This document shows, piece after piece, positions 1 to 38,374 of a stretch of 64,000 bases of DNA. Where the stretch lies: assembly GCA_947000775.1 (NCBI GenBank), contig CAMQGK010000008.1, forward strand, positions 8,582,501 through 8,646,500. The letters are read 5' to 3'. Made by a program: the position numbers and the translations under genes. Within the stretch, counting starts at the first letter, position 1. Each line of letters opens with the position of its first letter. This DNA is from Pterois miles. Its lineage: Eukaryota > Chordata > Actinopteri > Perciformes > Scorpaenidae. The notes under the pieces are model-generated. The model was not told the DNA's origin and ran no database searches. It saw only the letters and a program-made list of their open reading frames with translations.

Positions 1-1136
1 CTGCTAATAGGAGCCATTTTTGAAGAAACAGGACGGAAAACTGAGTAACTGGTTCGGCTAAAGACAAAAAAAATTAAGCTCATAACTGTACGGAGTGTGA
101 AAGGAAAAGTAATCCAACAGAAATACAGTGCAAAGACATAAAATGTGTGGAGGTGTGCATGTGAGGAGATAGGGATGTGCCTCGAGTTACTGTGCCACAT
201 ACTCTTCTAACAATAAGCAATCGATTTAACATATTCACCCATTACCTTACAGCCCCAGGACAGAGATATTTTGGTATATCAGACCTCCTCTGGCTACAGT
301 TTGACAAAGAAAAGAACAATGCATGTTACTTGTTGAGATCTATAAACTCCATGTACCAACAAGAATCAGAGGTTGTATTGTTTTAGAGGTTTCCCCACCT
401 TAACAGTCCTGTGAAGAGGTCCCATCAGCCAAAAACCTTTGTTGGTGTCCTGGAGCTTCATATTCACACGGATCCTTGGGATCCATTTTTAAAGTCGTGC
501 CAAAAGAGTGCCCAAAAAGTCTAATTACTTTCCAAAATCTACAACAAAAAAGGTTCTCATTATGACTGGAACCTCCTGTGTTCTCCAACACCCACTGAAA
601 GGTTGGTATTATATGTCAAAATGAGAAAGAACTGGGGCAGACACCTCATAACACTGACATGGGAGTTAAATAAACAAACACAATCATTCCAGAGAGGGAG
701 AGAAAGGTAGAACTGCAAGAAAGTGGTTATTTCTTGGTGTAAAATAAAACTTTTAATCTTGTGGTAAAGTGGCTTTTTGTGACACATTCTTTATTAACCT
801 AACCTTGTTTCTTTTGTGCTCCAAAAGTCCAAACAAACATTTTAGGCATGTTTATTTCTCTGTACCTTTCTGGTGCTCTTCACTGTGCAAATTCACTATT
901 CATTCAAAGCTTTTAGTAGTTCATACCAAAACAGCAAGACAGCTGTTAAGGACACCTGCTATTCTTTTTACAATCTCTTTGGCATCAAGTTTCATGTCCA
1001 ACTTTCTCTTATCACAAGTATACAAGCTAACACACATCCCAGTTAGACTGTGTAGCATTCACAGTGCATACTGTAGCAGTTCCTTTTGGCATCCAGTCAT
1101 TGGATCATACCAGGTCGATTGATGCTTTTGCTATAC
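1..1136 (-). other. usp53: usp53 3' untranslated region and downstream flank
   Basis: Downstream of the usp53 stop no gene is visible. Minus-strand AATAAA hexamers lie at 851-856 and 790-795, about 280-350 bases past the stop, and are the best polyadenylation signal candidates. A few short chance ORFs below 790 show no family resemblance. Confidence 0.55.
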
Positions 1137-25389
<24,253 letters not shown>

Positions 25390-26504
25390 TGGATAGTGGG
25401 GTCTGCCTTCAGACAGGTGGGATAGTCAGACTACGACAGGGCGGTTTGGTGCCGGGATCCGATCCCACGGCCCCTGAAGGCGCGACTCCCCAACAGTCTG
25501 GGGTTAAGTTATTCCACGAGCTGCAGCAGCTGCCCTGTTACACATGGGATTTTAGTCCATGTCTGCAGCTCATGGAGAAGATCCTTGTACTTTGCCTGCT
25601 ACCTAAAGGTTTCCCCCCCAAAAAAATATTAAAAGGAAACACAAAAAAATTACAATCCAAGTCTTTGTTTTGGGAAGTCTTTGATGATCGGCGGTCTGAT
25701 GCTTGTGATGAGATGCGTTTTGACTAAGGAGCACCATGCCTCAGTCATCCTGGAGTCTTGCTGGCTCTGCACAAACCGCTTCAGAAAGGATTGCGGACCC
25801 CTGTAAGCAAATTCTGCCACATGGTCCTGATGCTATCAAAGATTTTCAGCTGCAATCAATTGTCCCTCTCAGAGATCCATTCATAGTACAGAAGACCGGG
25901 CAGCAAACAGGCTGTATTAAAGACAGAGAGATGAGATTAAATGAGATTTTAGATCACATTATGGAGATTAATACTGTTTTCTCTTGTATGTGAGCACTAT
26001 TGTTTTCTCTTCTTTGCTCCTTTCAGTACACAACATGTTGAAGTCCTTTTATAAAATCATGGTGTTTCTATAATAGCAGACATTAACTGTACTGTACTTC
26101 TAAGACTGCAGTCTTCATATCACTGCTCATTCTAGGTTAGACGTCAAACTTGACATGTCAACAAAGTTTATACATTAACTTTTACAAACACCCTTTGCAC
26201 TGGAGGCGTGTCAAACTGAGGTTGGCCCCAGCTAAGACAGATTTATTTCAATTTCCTAAACAACAGATGACAACAGCCAAGAGACATTTAAAAGGAACAA
26301 AGATAATGTTGACCTAGAGCAGACCTTGTACAAAACATGTTTACTACAATTGAGCTCATATTCATTTTGTAAACAGACACAAATAATACAAAGAATACGA
26401 AAAAAGATGGAGGCAACCTCTAATTTATATAAAGTTATTTCATCATCAGACTAAAGTCCATATAAAAAACAATTATGACCAATAACTAGAAAATTAAAAA
26501 GGTC

Positions 26505-26620
26505 TTATTACAATCATATGAACCTTAAGTTTGAGAAACTGGAACCAGAAAATGTTAAGTATTTTCACTTGATACTAGAAAAAAAAATATTACCATAACT
26601 GCTGTTGATGAATCAACCTC
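26505..26620. mobile_element. Degraded hAT-type MITE fragment
   Basis: TTTGAGAAACTGGAACCAGA followed by AAATGTTAAGTATTTTCACT is the inner part of the same fish repeat family as at 17950-18200. The ends are not clear. Confidence 0.35.
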
Positions 26621-26922
26621 TGAATCAGTATTCAAATGCTTCTTTTTATTTAGTTTTATAATGTAAGCATGTGATCATAGTGTATAAAAGTGTGTACAGT
26701 AGAGCGGCAGCTGTACTGTCCTGGGTTGGAGATAGAATATGTCCGCCTGCCACGCTGCACCGCAAAGCTTCGAATACCCTGAATATAGTATTCAGGACAG
26801 CTTTAGATTAAGCTTAACCTAAACAACTAACTGCCCTACAGATTTAATATATAGCTGTGCCCCTATTGTAAAATAACAATGCCTGGGTTTACATGCCAAG
26901 CTTCAAAGTGTTTCATACATTT

Positions 26923-27010
26923 AGAAAGAAAGAAAGAAAGAAAGAAAAATATTCCTTTATTAGTCCCACAGTGGGGAAATTCAGTTTTACACTTGTTTTC
27001 ACAAGTACAT
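26923..27010 (-). mobile_element. SINE 3' end with (TTTC)n tail
   Basis: On the minus strand it reads GAATTTCCCCACTGTGGGAC then TAATAAAGGAAT and a (TTTC)n run (GAAA units at 26923-26949 on plus). It is the same tail as the SINE at 17092-17412, but the head is missing or diverged. Confidence 0.65.
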
Positions 27011-27028
27011 AAAGGAAAGGGGAGAGAT

Positions 27029-27110
27029 GTGAGGGGGGGGGGTGCTCTCCAGAGAGGGGAGGGGGGGGGGGGGTTGTGGCCTTGGGGGGGGGCGGGGGGG
27101 GGGAGAAGAG
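27029..27110 (+). repeat. Clustered G homopolymers
   Basis: Several runs of 7-14 G separated by short spacers on the plus strand. They could form a G-quadruplex and are likely unstable in assembly. Confidence 0.85.
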
Positions 27111-28739
27111 ATACATTTAAGTTTACAGTTGTAGCTCCATTTGAGTGCCCAAACTGAAGTCGTTGGTCAGCAATTTGTGCCCTAAGATTTTAAAACATCT
27201 ATATAAAAAATAATAATACTGCCTCAAGTTTCTTTTGTGTCCCATTTTGTCAGTTTTCCTGGCATTGTCGTTCTTTTCTAAACTCAACGACAAAAGAGAA
27301 CTGGCCTGACCTATTTCCAGCACAAGATGGGCAGTGGAGGACATTATAACAAACCAGTGAAGATGCAGTTCAATTTATGAAACTTGCAGTCCACGCAGCT
27401 TCGACAACACAAGTGAAAAAGGCCAACAAAATCTGCAGTGAGTGTGCACCTATGAAAGCAGCACTGAACACGGCCCACTATGAGAGCTTTGATGGATGAA
27501 TATGTTTGTGCTGAGTGAGGCAGTGGAAGCTGTGTCTCTGTTATTACAATAGTGAATGCCCCAAGAGGTGCATACCGTATACCCACAGCCTTCAACTTTT
27601 AATATGTGTACTGTGAGTTTTATAGGATATTCTTTTATGTCATTCTAAATAATACAAAGCTTGCTCTGTGTCTTTATGGAAAACTGAATTCGCCACAAAG
27701 CAGATGCTCTTTCAGCACCAACAGAGTACAAAGAAGCAACGATGAGCAATATTTCCTTGTGTGGAACATGGTGATTCAGCCTCCTTTAATCCCCAACACC
27801 TAAAAAAATAACCTCAAAGAATAGACCTCAAACATCTTGTTATTCAGAGTGAAGACAAAAAAATACTGCCCTACTTAGCACAAACAATGAACCCCCCCCC
27901 CACCCCTCCTCTTGTGACGGTCTCCAGAACCACAAAAAGTTTCAGCCAAAACCAGCTGGACAACATTTCCATGTTGGCATTTCAGGAATCCTCAACGGAT
28001 GATGGCGTTGAAACAATGTTACCTCGCAGCAGATTAATAGTGCAACCTGAAGTTTAGTATTTACAGCCATCTTCACATGATTCAACTAAACGTCTTTGCC
28101 GCTGTACTTTGCGACTGGACTCCACAGCAATCACTTAACCTCACAGTTGCTTAAGAGCTGCTGTTTCAGGATTAGTTTCAGGGCTGGAGGGAAGAGAGGA
28201 AAACTGTACACTCCACTATGCTCTGATATGTTGGTACTATCTGTTAGTTTCATCTAAAGCCATCTCCAAGCACATCTGATGTGTCAGCATGTGATGAAAT
28301 AGAAAAAATAGTTTCTAGGGGTTGTTCTTTCTATTGCACTACTATAACATGTCACTGTCACTCACAAGCACTTTAACATTATTTTCATTATGTGTATGAA
28401 AAATCAATAAACAAGAAAAAGTTTATTATTTTTTAGATTTTATCAAAAATATCATCATCTGTATTGTTGTTGTTGCAGGGGTGTTACTATCACTTTAACA
28501 GCTCTATCTCTCCAGGCCAACTCCCACAGTCAAAGGCAGGGTTGGTCCACTGGATGTTTAAAAGTTATCCAACCAAAATACCACACCAAGGGTTACCAAC
28601 TCTTTCCCAATGAAAGTAGCAAGCAGCACTAGCTGCAAAAGCTCCAGAAGCTCCTAGCTCCTAGCGAGAAAGTTGCCAAATCGGCAACACTGACAGTCAC
28701 TTCAGGCCTCCTTCCAAAGCCACTACCCCAAAATTATCA

Positions 28740-29060
28740 TTACTTATGCTTCGTTCACACAACACATCAGCCCTGATGTTCTGCTCCCTGACAGTTTTTG
28801 GAGCTCCCCAACAAAAGCCCCAGATCAGAGGCAAATCGGTGTTGGCTCGCCGCTTGCACATCATGTGTGAACTGCACAAAGGCGCTCGCCAAGAGGCTCG
28901 CCAGCACTCACTGATGCCTTGCAGACACATTCCAGATATCTAGCAGGCTAAATAACTGGACCCGTCGGGGACTCTGGCTACTAACTACAGCCAATGAGAG
29001 CGCAAGACAAGGGTTGAGGGGAAACCTGGGGGAGGAGGGGTCAACAATACTGTATTTGCA
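28740..29060. mobile_element. Probable interspersed repeat
   Basis: The block from GCTTCGTTCACACAACACAT through CCCCAACAAAAGCCCCAGAT and GGCTCGCCGCTTG is GC-richer than its surroundings and resembles a dispersed fish sequence. I cannot assign the family or see clear ends. Confidence 0.3.
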
Positions 29061-31154
29061 ACACGGAGCAAAGTTGTTGTTGCACCTCGAGGAATAAATT
29101 ATAAAAATGGAGTGTGGAAACAGGCGATTCTGTTAATACGTGCCAACAACATCAACAATGTGTCCCGAATATATCACGCCATTTACCGTATATTTCTTGC
29201 GAGATTCCTTTGAAAGCGGTGTCGTGTGAACTTAACTTAACTTCTACATACCATAATGATCACTATAATCGATATAATGATGACTCGCAATGTGGTGACG
29301 CACAATGTGTGAGCGCACGGGCAGGGTGCACGCAGGCAGGTAGGTAGGTGGGTCATTACATTTGGGCCAAATCCAACGATTGGACAGGTTTCTTACAGGC
29401 CTGGGACAACCAGAGATACCTTTTTTGTCAGAGCATTTGATTTATTGATTGCTGTTCTTCTAAATTTTCAACAAATATAACAAACAATGTTTCTAAAACG
29501 TTTACCAACAAAGTACAAACATCCAACATGACCACATAGCATTTCTTCCATATCAATTTGCCAGCAAGCAAAGACAACACCACACATTCACATGTCCACA
29601 TTATTCACCGTCCATTTGATGGCATGGAAAATGACGCCAATGCATGTTTCGTATTGTGACACTGCTGACAACAGCGAGAGTAAATGCAGCTCTGCCTTTC
29701 TGGTCCTAGACATTTTATTGCATTATGGTGGGCCACTTGAAAACTGCCAACCTCACTTATGTTAAACTATCTTTTAGTCCAAGCAGAATTGGCACTTGCT
29801 GACTACAATTCAATGACATTATTTTCAAGGATTATGCTCTGATACTAAAGGGCAAAGACTATCATTTTTCAGCTCTTGAATATAATACTACATTTCATTT
29901 AAATATGTTTGCCCTAACAATAACAAATATTATTTTCACTGCCACTTCATTTTCTTTTATGATATGATGAGGCCATTGCTGAGAAGAACTCATTTCTGCC
30001 ACATCCATTTCCCAGCCACATGAAATTAAAACATCCCAGGCTTATCAGATTAAGCATGACACCTTTCATCTGACAACATCATGTGACTGGCACCATGTAG
30101 TGTTTGCACTGCAGGACAGGAGCACATTTTTAGACATGGACTGGCTAAGTTACAATCTAGAGAGGTTAAAGTGGCTCATACTGCACCTAACTAACCTGTG
30201 AGCAGGGATACAGATGAAAGAGTGAAGAGTGCCTATACTGATATGCTGCTGTTTTATGATTATTTTTTTAATAAAAGACCTATTCTCATAAATTGAAAAC
30301 AGATCCCTCATAATTGACTTCAAGTGAATGCAGCTATGTGATAAATCAGCCTCCTTGTTTATAAAGCTAGGTGGAGAAAATGACTCAACAGGCTGGTCAC
30401 AATATTGTCTCCATGCCAGGTTTACGTCATTACCTAATGTAAGCCAAGACGGCTGTTGACACCCTTCCGTTTCAAGTCCTTGTGGTAAATGAAACCATTT
30501 TGTTCAGGCTAATTTCCTTACTTTGGATCGAACCTCACAAGTTTGTCCAATTTTTCTTTTTCCATATCACCCCCCGGGTTCATATCAACGGGCAACCAAA
30601 ATGAGCTCATGTTCATATGATAGTCAGTTCTTTGTTCAACACTGGTCTCCTGTCTGGCATTAATAAAGCTAACACTGGTGATTCATAACAAATGGTGTTT
30701 TCAATTCAGTTATGAGCTCGAGCACATGAAAGAAGTGTGGTTCAATCACATGCAACACTGACTGACAGATCAAGAGCAGTGTAATTGATAGGAGATAAGA
30801 TGAAATCATTGATACCAGTGGGGAACATTCGGTTATGACTACAGGAAAGAGTAATATTCAGTAAGGTAAATGATACAAAAAAATCAATGCAAACCACTTA
30901 CACATAAAAAACACCACTTGAAATAGAAAACAGGACAAACATCAAATTCCCAAACTAACTTGTAGATATTTATGCTTTTACTACATTAACCAGATAACCA
31001 CAGCACAGTGGGAATAGTTTTATAATCTATCACTTAGTCCCTCGAACAATTAGTGTATCTTAACACAGAGACATCTTCTGTTCCATCACTACAGGCCCTT
31101 TCCTCCCACTATACATATACTGTACCATAGATATATTGATATATGAAAATACTG

Positions 31155-32035
31155 AAGTGCCAAAAACTGCCGTTCATCGAATGGCCCCTTGAGGCTGGCT
31201 CCGAAAGTGAGTCAATCCCTATAGACCCCCATGTTAAAATGACAAACTTTCAGTAGAAATAAACATGTTTACAGCCTGGTACAAAAAACGTTTTTTGGTC
31301 TCTATAGCTAATTTCCCTGTTCATGACAACTACACACAGAGTGGATTTTTATATGACTCACCTGTTTAATTTATGTAAAGACTTAAAATTAGGCATAATT
31401 AAGAGTGTGGCATCTCAATACCACCAACAATCCACCTCTGCCCATTTTTGTATTACACGTGGGTTAGGCTGCATTCACGACAGATCAGGCGGTGCAGCAA
31501 AAATGCAAGTTTTACTATTCATTTTGAATGGAGGTGGTGAATTTAGGCTGTAGCTGTGGTGAAAGCGTTTCAGAGAAACGCAAACTACTTTAAGGAGAAA
31601 AGCTGGTCCACCTTAAGAGAGCCAGTGCAGATACAGGAAGCTGGCTCGGGACTTCCAGCTGAGGAGCTGTAGCTTGTAGCCTCGTAGCATTTATTCACCG
31701 ACAAATAAACTGTACACACCCAGGCTGCTACAGCTACGTTCACAGCTATAACGCCGACACACACACAGTCTGTCAGAAACTTGCTGAAGTTACACTACAG
31801 CACGCACAAAGCCACCAGCGATGCTAGCAGCTACTAACGTAGCACAACCACACTGTGTTTGTTGAACAATCGCTATCGTTATCTGGGCAGACACACAGCT
31901 GACAACCTGCTAAACTAAATTAAATGTGCTGTGGAGACTTTTATTGGGAAAGTTGTATCATGTCCACAACACTACATGCAGAATACACCCGAATTTCCCT
32001 CCAGGGGATTAATAAAGGTTCATCTCATCATCTCT
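31155..32035 (+). mobile_element. Composite repeat ending in a retroelement tail
   Basis: The left part (CTTGAGGCTGGCTCCGAAAG, GTTTACAGCCTGGTACAAAA) resembles a dispersed fish repeat. The right part ends GAATTTCCCTCCAGGGGATT then AATAAAGGTTCATCTCATC, the SINE/LINE-type 3' tail in plus orientation. No ORF. Confidence 0.45.
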
Positions 32036-35000
32036 TAGCACCCTGGCTGCTAACACTCCTGGATGATGGACAGTGAACGCAGCACAGTAGCTGCTATAGT
32101 AACTCTCCTGACAGAGAACTGAAGACAGTGAATGCAGCAACATGGCTGCTACTCTAGCTCTCCTGAGGGTGAACTCTTGACTCAAGTTGTCTGCTCATAT
32201 ACTGCAGCTGTTTCATTGCTGCATGCGAGACAAAAAGATTGTCGGTTAAGAAAATTAAATTAATGATGCCAGGAGCTTTTCATTTCATCATTCAATATGC
32301 TTGCCGTCATTTCCAGCTTGACGTTAAAGCCACCAAGAAAACTGTAACACTGATGGATATAATTGTTAACAGGGCTTAATGATAGGTACAAACAAAACCA
32401 ACATAACTCGCCCTTCATTATGGAAATCTTGCCAAAAATGCTGTACAGATCAGAGCAGAACCCAAACAAAAGAAGTCATTTCACTTTTTCTCCCAGCAGC
32501 ACCAGTACAGGAAGTCCAGTCTTCCTCTATAAACAAAGGCTCGTTCAGGATTGTCAGGCAAAGTCCAGGATTGACTTTTTCCTTCTCATAGGAACAATGC
32601 AAAGGCTAGCACCTTGGAGCAATCAGCCAAAGTAGCATGTTGTGCATCAGCACCTTTGCCAAGCCATAGGGAGTCAGTAAGACGTGGGCATGTTTGGCGT
32701 GAAGGCATGGGGGAGTCGGTTGCTATAATTCATCTATTAGTGATATGTTGATGGATAGCCTCATTAAGAATGATTCAATTGATCTCATTCATATGGTAAT
32801 GCGAAGAGCCACTGACAAATCAATTTGTGGCAAATTGATTCAAACTAATTCAATGTCTATAAGATGTGAAAATGGAAACACATGGTGGGAACAGCACAAA
32901 GAGAAGAAGCAATCAATGTATATAAAGAGGCCTTTGTTGGAACAATTTAGCTTACAGGTTCACTTCCTGATACCCATAATGAAAGGCGACAATTCTTTCT
33001 CCATCACTTCTATCAGACAACACAAAGGCAAAAAATTCCTCATGGGCCACAGGTAGCCCTTACATTTTAATCCTCCTTTTCCTTGATAAAACAAAACAGT
33101 CCATAGCGCAGTACAACTTTCAGCCTCTCTACAACTTCTGAAATACTATGAGAAATCAGGGCACTAGCCTGCCTTTTTCTCAATGCAGATCAATATATAT
33201 ATTTCCATCATACTGGTGCATTATCCACCTGCATGAGAACTGAGAGCACTCCCATGTGTTACTCGTCAACTCTGACTCACTCTCGACTTGATAAATGACT
33301 TTTCTTACTGGAGACGACATTCAACAGCAACTTCGACTCCCATCAGTAACACAGTATTGTACACCCTTCTTTCCTCTATTTTTTGTAAAATCTAATTTGT
33401 GTTTTTTATGCAATCTAATATCTTATATTATACAAGAAACTTATAATAATCATTTTGTTTAACTTTGGAGGTGCGTGAGTCATACTTTGAAGGAATAAAT
33501 AAAGAAAAAAAATCTTTTCCCACCTTCTCATATCTACACTTAGGCTAATGTAAACCACACATGAACTTGAACTGTTGGCTGACAACATAATTATACGGTA
33601 TTTAAATTAAACTAGGCTGTTGCTATAGTAACGAAGAAACACAAGCACACAAACTTTTACGTAAAACAAATTCTATGAGCAACCATTGCTTTAACAGATG
33701 ATTTGTGAGCCACTAGCTACATCTGAAAACTACCTGGGTGGTGTTCTGCTGAAGTCCAGGAAAAAGTAAAAAGAATCCAAATGAATGAAAAAAAATGCTG
33801 AGCAAGGCAACAGATTGTGTTTTATTTGGGTTATAAACTGCTGTTTCAAAGGCTGCACTGCTCCTGTTGCCAGATGAACCTGTCTGAATTTTACTTAAGT
33901 GTTGAGTTATCCCCCACTTAATATAAAAACATTCAACGGTACACAGTCGCAAATTCGGTAAACATGCAGCTGTTTTCCATGTCTCGTAGCTGAAAAAAAT
34001 GAAAAGGCTCTCTATTTCAGATGTAGTCATGCAAGCTTCTTGAAAGTCTGACTCATACGGTGAACGCAGCAACAAAGTCATACAGTCTCACAGATGATAG
34101 TCTCCCACTCAGACTTCCACTTTATCGGCATTTTTTTTTTTTTTAAGTGGTGAACTAAGTACCTGACATCAGGACATAAACATTTTCCTCCACATTTCCT
34201 CTCTACTGTCAACACAATCCTCTAATTTCCTATGATTTAATGCAATTCTTCTGTCAGTGTGTTTATTTCAATTGAGAGCTGGGCAAACACATAAAAAGTC
34301 TGAAAATAAGCGAAACCTTAGCACAAGTGGCCACTGCATGTCCGAAAAGAAGCAATAAAACATGACCATGCTGCGTGGTAAAACCCTGAAAACAGTGAAA
34401 CTTGACTGGAACATTCCCTACGGACTGCAGACATGGTCAGAGCCTTCAGGCAACAATGCAGTGGTCGTTTCCTGTGTGGGCTTCCTGCTCAAAGGCTTTT
34501 CCAGCACACGGTCACCGCGTTCAACCCTGTGAAGCTGAACAGGTCACCCACACCACACTGAGTCACCCATTATTCCTTACAGGGGAAAAGGGAGAACAAA
34601 AAGCACATGTTCCAGCCAGGATCCCATACTGCAGAGAATCTGATTGAAATATAACATCCTCCTCTCCACTCTTATAATTGCTTCCTTAATACCACCCCCC
34701 CCCCCCCCAATTCACAGCAGCTTGCCAATAAATGTCAAGTGTGAAAGCCATTCCCTTTCTTCATCTTCAATTTAAAATAGCACTCCAAACTTCTGCTACA
34801 TTTTGGTGAGGAAAAACTGGCATGGCAATATCAGCAGCCCCTGATATGCAAATGAAAATGGGTTTTATGGGTACCCATGAGTCTATATGTGAGTCTATAC
34901 CCACATGCCCACTTTATGATAATCACATGCAGTTTGGGTCAAATTATAATAAAGTCAGTACACTGACAGCTGTTGCTGCTTTGAGTTTGGCATGTTATGA

Positions 35001-35194
35001 TTTGAGCATATATTTCTTTATGCTAAATGCAGTACCTGTTGGGGGTTTCTAGACAATACCTGTCATTGTTTTGTGTTATTTACTGATTTCTAGTAATAAA
35101 TATAACATACATTTGCATAAAGCAAGGATATTTGCCTAGTCCCATGTTGATAAGAGTATTGAATACTTGACAAATCCCTTTAAAGCACATCTTT

Positions 35195-35262
35195 AACAGA
35201 TAAAAAATGCGATTAACTATGTGATTAATCACAATTAAATATATTAATCGATTGCCACCCTA
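35195..35262. mobile_element. Terminal fragment of a hAT-like repeat
   Basis: AATGCGATTAACTATGTGAT followed by TAATCACAATTAAATATATT and AATCGATTGCCACCCTA matches the end of a common fish DNA element. Only about 70 bp is recognisable. Confidence 0.4.
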
Positions 35263-35407
35263 ATATATATAGATATCAATAAGATAAGTCAGTAAATTCA
35301 AGTTACAAACCCCTGAGTCAAGTCTGTGTGACCTGCCACGGCCTTTCTCAAAAGCAAGTCCACATATGATAAATTAAGTAAACAACATCTAATAAAAGTA
35401 CACTTAC

Positions 35408-35505
35408 TCCAAGTACTCTTGCTCGACATGCTTGAACACAAAGAGGCGACAGAAGGCAGAACTGGTTCTTCAGCATGCCTCCATGTTTAGTTCACCATCT
35501 CGGTC
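35408..35505 (-). other. usp53: usp53 putative noncoding leader exon 2
   Basis: A 98-nt block flanked by a CTTTAG acceptor and a strong GTAAGTG donor. It holds two tiny upstream ORFs (ATGGTGAACTAA and ATGGAGGCATGCTGA) and no long ORF, so it would be 5' UTR. It is inferred from splice signals only. Confidence 0.5.
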
Positions 35506-36326
35506 CTAAAGGAAATGATCCACAACCATCAACATAAAGAGTGAATGTGCACAACGTCCACGGGGCTGCTGCTGATGAGGATGAGCTCACGGCTTCATCA
35601 CCACTGTGCTGATGGGGCTGCTGCTCGGGGGTCTTATCACTACAATGAATGGGGTCTGTAAAATGAGTTGAGTATAAGCTCCTAAGAAGTTATTCATGTT
35701 TCGTCCGAACATAAAAAGGGTGTGCAAAAATTACGCAACGTGAAACCAGTCCACACTGCCAGGGGCTGGCAGTTAGCTTACACTATGCTTGTTTATCCGG
35801 ACGTGACAACACAATTAAATGGAAGTATGCTGTCATTTTGACGTTATTAAATAACCTGAAAAGCATATTTATGGACCAGTAAACACACACTTGAACAGAC
35901 TAAGATATTATTGTGCTGAAATACAAACTGAATCCGAGCTCTGAGGTCACTTTAGCCTCTTTTTCGTAACGCTAGCCACATATTTTAAACATTTCATCAT
36001 AACGCCGACACATTGCTAGCTGTCAACAACAACTACGAGCGACTTTCGGAAGAAAACACCGACAATAAGTTAACAAGTACAATGAACTTTCAATTACAAA
36101 AGTCTTCTGGTGTTTTACACGTTCACACACCACATTTTGTAACTTAACAACCGTGCTACCTGAAGCTACATGACCGACATGAAGAAGCTAATGCTAGGCC
36201 TAGCATACCTGGACTTACCTGAGCTCCAGGTAAAGCTGCATTTCCGCCCCACGGTACCGCTGCCAAACATACACTGGGAAAGTTTAAAGAGCTGCAAATG
36301 TCAAAGCCGAAAGAGGGGCAACTCAC

Positions 36327-36560
36327 CTCAGAGAGAAAAATATCACGAAGTGTGGCAATAAATCCTCCGCTGGGAAGAAGAGTTGAAGTATTTTGGTTGA
36401 GTTTCGGGGGGAGGGACTGAGGAGCAGTTGGAGTCGCTTGTTACTTCAAGGCAGAGACGGACGCTGGAAATTAGAAACACCAACCAGAAAGTCTAAACGC
36501 CGCTGAAACTTATCACTCTGGCTTTTTGGCGTTTCCTTTCTCTCTCTCTCAAAAAAGAAA
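36327..36560 (-). promoter_or_regulatory. usp53: usp53 putative first exon and promoter
   Basis: A consensus donor (CTCTGAG/GTGAGT) on the minus strand ends a possible first exon at 36327. The 36.3-36.9 kb stretch is locally richer in CpG (around 36600-36680) than its surroundings. The transcription start and upstream edge are not determined; no clear TATA box was seen. Confidence 0.4.
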
Positions 36561-37649
36561 AACGAAACAGCCGTCCCCGTCTACTTGCGCTGTATATCCC
36601 TCAGAGGCGTGCGTCTCTGCTGCAGTTTGGCTGATGCGCGGCGGTAGTGAGCAATGGTCGCCCGGTCGACTTCGGCACCTGAAATACTGGATTAGAGATG
36701 TTTTCAGAGCTGAGATGTCAAACCCCGCCTCTTGAACAGTGTATTTACTGCAGTCTGCCATGCTACTGTACACCGCTGCCACAGCGCGCACACATACACA
36801 CACTGGCGCGGACACACTCCAACATTGCAGAGCGCCAACTCTGCTGTCAGGCTCGTTAATGTTGCTTTATGGTGCAGGGGTTTGCAGCGAGCCCACAAGA
36901 ATGCGTAGTTTACAACTCTCCAACTGCAAAACTGCGCAGAAATAAAAGTAGCTTCTTTCACAACCTCACTTGAAATGCGTTTGGATATTGTGAATGCATT
37001 TTTCTGATTTTGTTGTCTGCATCCAAAGGCATCAACTACCAAGAGAATAGCTGCATGCATGTATTTGCAATTTTAGTATGCATTGCAGCAGTGTGGTGGC
37101 CACTGATTAAGCTTTTAGGAGTGTTAAACATTCACCTGCATGGTTTCACCCGAACGATTATAACACTGATGATCATGAACAACTGAGAGCAAGAGGAAAG
37201 TGATGTAAGGCTCTTGTTACCCAAACACCATCTGCCTGATCCTGTTATATAAAGAAAGCAATGGGAGAGATGTGCAATTAAAGCTTTTCTCCCCTGTTTG
37301 AAACAAGAGTGTAATAGCCTATCATGTTTCATGGCTCAAGGCCCCCAGCAAGCTGACCACATTTTTATTTGGAAAGATTATATTAATTAAAATAAGTAGT
37401 TTGGATTGCCTCCACAAGAGGGCATATTATATGGGGTATATAATTATGGGGTCATACATTATATTTTTGATGTTCCATTCATTTATTCCCGATAATATTT
37501 AACTTATGCAATGACTCTGGGTTATCCTGACAATTGAGAAATATATCCTTATTTTCTATATATTTATTTATTTATTGATGTGGTTGCATGCACGTTTTCA
37601 GATATTTAGATTATTTTTTTAATGTCATTTCTATGGAGGATGAATCTGT

Positions 37650-38150
37650 ATATCAGCAGCATAATCGGCACTATTCCTGATATACACAAGTCAGTCTTCT
37701 TTCTCATTTGCCTTTTTCTTTCTAACTCTCAAAGTTGTCATTTTTGCAAATGCAGCACAGATTAAACTGTACAATAAATTGCACAATAATTCAACTGTGC
37801 AGTACTCACTAATACTGCATTTATACTGTACATGTCAAGAAATATTGTTATTTAAATTCTTATTTCTTCTAGTCTTGCATTCATAGATCCCACTTCTCAG
37901 CATTTTGATTTACTTATTTAATAATACTTGTGCATGATGGAAATATTTGTCCATAATTATTATATTTGTTATTTTACGTCTCTGCATTTATTGTGTTGTA
38001 TATTGTAGCATCATGTACATAATTTAATAATTTCACACTCCTTTATGTCTATTTTCTTACATTTCTGTATGCTTTTATATAAGAGCAACTGTAAGGTCCC
38101 AATTTCTCCCCAGGGATCAATAAAGTAGTAAAGTATTTCTGATTCTGAAA
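37650..38150 (+). mobile_element. Non-LTR retroelement 3' end
   Basis: AT-rich body ending GGTCCCAATTTCTCCCCAGG then GATCAATAAAGTAGTAAAG and TTTCTGATTCTG. This is the tail signature of fish LINEs and their SINEs, plus orientation. The left edge is estimated. Confidence 0.5.
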
Positions 38151-38374
38151 CACTATGAACCCAGTAAAGTCAGTGTCCATAACTACATAGACGAAAAGTC
38201 AGTTGTAAAATCAGCTTTGCCAAATATGTTAACCAGGTCACATGTCCAACAAGCTTTGTGATAAAGGAATAATACTCTTCTTTCCAAAGAACCAGCGTGG
38301 TCACTCATTAAGGCTTAGGAAACAGTACACAGTGATCGAGTGTGCGGTGAGGGGTCACAATGTATCAGCGTGGC

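Larger units (their letters stand above)
25410..35407. other. usp53 leader intron
   Basis: About 10 kb between the leader exon and the start-codon exon. It contains a SINE 3' end with GAAA repeat (26923-27010), G-rich runs (27029-27110), probable repeats at 28740-28960 and 31155-32035, a C14 tract at 34695-34708 and a repeat end at 35195-35262. No convincing exon was seen. Confidence 0.5.
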
